A DNA stretch of 15,426 bases from Phytoplasma sp041276565 (GTDB taxonomy: Bacteria; Bacillota_I; Bacilli_A; Acholeplasmatales; Acholeplasmataceae). The notes beneath the pieces are model-generated. The model was given only the letters and a program-made list of their open reading frames with translations. It was not told the DNA's origin and did not search any database. Below are positions 14,843 to 15,426 of the stretch, piece by piece. Position 1 is the first letter of the stretch. The number at the start of each line of letters is the position of its first letter. The stretch covers positions 1 to 15,426 of the forward strand of contig NZ_JBGGGR010000005.1 of NCBI RefSeq assembly GCF_041276565.1, in the 5' to 3' direction. Position numbers and translations under genes: made by a program.

Positions 14843-14899
14843 CTTTGTTTTATATTTTCTCAAACAAATTATATTATAACATTTTATTTTTAATTTAAA

Positions 14900-14975
14900 T
14901 GGTGGAGTTTAGCGGATTCGAACCGCTGACATCCTGTGTGCAAGACAGGTGCTCTACCAACTGAGCTAAAACCCC
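14900..14975 (-). tRNA. tRNA-Ala (TGC)
   Basis: 76 nt, encoded CCA. Acceptor GGGGTTT/AAACTCC has the G3-U70 pair that specifies alanine; anticodon loop CTTGCAC. Confidence 0.96.
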
Positions 14976-14981
14976 ATATTT

Positions 14982-15068
14982 TGGTACCTAGAGCCGGACT
15001 TGAACCGGCACGGCTTTACAACCATGGGATTTTAAGTCCCACGTGTCTACCAATTCCACCATCCAGGC
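14982..15068 (-). tRNA. tRNA-Leu (TAA)
   Basis: 87 nt class II tRNA with encoded CCA and a long variable arm. Anticodon loop CTTAAAA; acceptor GCCTGGA/TCTAGGT with G1-U72 and G5-U68 wobbles. Reads the UUA/UUG leucine codons that dominate here. Confidence 0.95.
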
Positions 15069-15121
15069 AAATAAAAAAATAAAAAATGTTTTATATAATT
15101 TTTTATTTAAAAAAATACAAA

Positions 15122-15197
15122 TGGTATCCCGTAAAGGACTCGAACCTTTGACACCTTGATTAAAAGTCAAGTGCTCTACCAACTGAGCTAACGGGAC
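15122..15197 (-). tRNA. tRNA-Lys (TTT)
   Basis: 76 nt, encoded CCA. Acceptor GTCCCGT/ACGGGAT; anticodon stem CTTGA/TCAAG with loop CTTTTAA. Confidence 0.96.
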
Positions 15198-15219
15198 GTC
15201 AATATTTAAAAATTATTAA

Positions 15220-15295
<76 letters not shown>

Positions 15296-15313
15296 ATATG
15301 TTGATAAAAAAGA

Positions 15314-15389
15314 TGGTAGAGGATGAGGGACTTGAACCCCCGACATTCTGCTTGTAAGGCAGACGCTCTCCCAACTGAGCTAATCCTCT
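15314..15389 (-). tRNA. tRNA-Val (TAC)
   Basis: 76 nt, encoded CCA. Acceptor AGAGGAT/ATCCTCT, so the first pair is A-U rather than the usual G-C; anticodon stem TCTGC/GCAGA with loop CTTACAA. First tRNA after the putative 5S end. Confidence 0.95.
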
Positions 15390-15397
15390 ATTTTAAA

Positions 15398-15426
15398 CCT
15401 TGGCGAATCTTATCTTGGCTTTTTTT
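15398..15426 (-). rRNA. Probable 3' end of a 5S rRNA (partial, runs off the window)
   Basis: The minus strand reads GCCAAGATAAGATTCGCCAAGG and then stops 8 nt before tRNA-Val. The ending CGCCAAGG and the preceding AGATAAGA fit the 3' terminal helix strand and the GAGAGUAGG-type segment of Bacillus 5S rRNA with a one-base gap. 5S directly before tRNA-Val is also the B. subtilis arrangement. Only about 29 nt are visible, so this is tentative. Confidence 0.55.

Noticed and set aside
14988..15182. 64-aa minus-strand open frame over tRNA-Leu and tRNA-Lys
   Set aside because: It runs through two clear tRNAs and their spacer; no ribosome site or family.

Overview
The window looks like a chromosomal segment of a phytoplasma ('Candidatus Phytoplasma') or a very close Acholeplasma-type relative. 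It is extremely AT-rich and its proteins are dense in Lys, Asn, Ile and Phe. Tryptophan is encoded by TGG, and TGA is a real stop: pfkA ends in TGA exactly where its homologues end, so this is not a Mycoplasma or Spiroplasma using TGA as Trp. There is a Bacillus-like rRNA-linked tRNA cluster, and several proteins have the hydrophobic N-termini typical of phytoplasma secreted or surface proteins. No tool or database was run; identifications come from motifs and remembered families, and the species cannot be fixed.

Left end (1-2.5 kb, + strand): a JetA-like protein of the Wadjet SMC family without JetB, JetC or JetD beside it, then a secreted or membrane-anchored protein made of YD-type tyrosine repeats. 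An A/T hairpin closes this block against the convergent genes on the right.

Centre (2.5-10.8 kb, all - strand): a compact set of lower-glycolysis genes. In transcription order it is eno, gpmI, pfkA, pgk, gap, fba and a Cof-type HAD phosphatase. A 16-bp inverted repeat with a U-run after pfkA suggests that pgk-gap-fba-HAD is a separate operon. Within it, the gap ribosome-binding site overlaps the pgk stop codon. fba and gpmI start with UUG. The set covers fructose-6-phosphate to phosphoenolpyruvate, except that tpiA is absent; pgi and pyk are also outside the window.

Right-centre (10.8-14.2 kb): a 377-bp AT-rich divergent region with a 19-bp tandem repeat and an inverted repeat, then a 92-aa small membrane protein (+). 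After a bidirectional terminator come smpB (trans-translation), ppa (inorganic pyrophosphatase) and a 463-aa protein with a signal peptide and low-complexity N-terminus, a candidate secreted protein, all on the - strand. The ppa-smpB gap can form two mutually exclusive hairpins.

Right end (14.2-15.43 kb, - strand): eleven tRNA genes in transcription order Val-Thr-Lys-Leu-Ala-Met-Ile2-Ser-fMet-Asp-Phe, preceded at the window edge by what looks like the 3' end of a 5S rRNA. The order equals that of the large Bacillus subtilis rRNA-linked cluster after removal of one internal block (Gly-Leu-Arg-Pro) and the tail after Phe. It is most simply read as the end of an rRNA operon.
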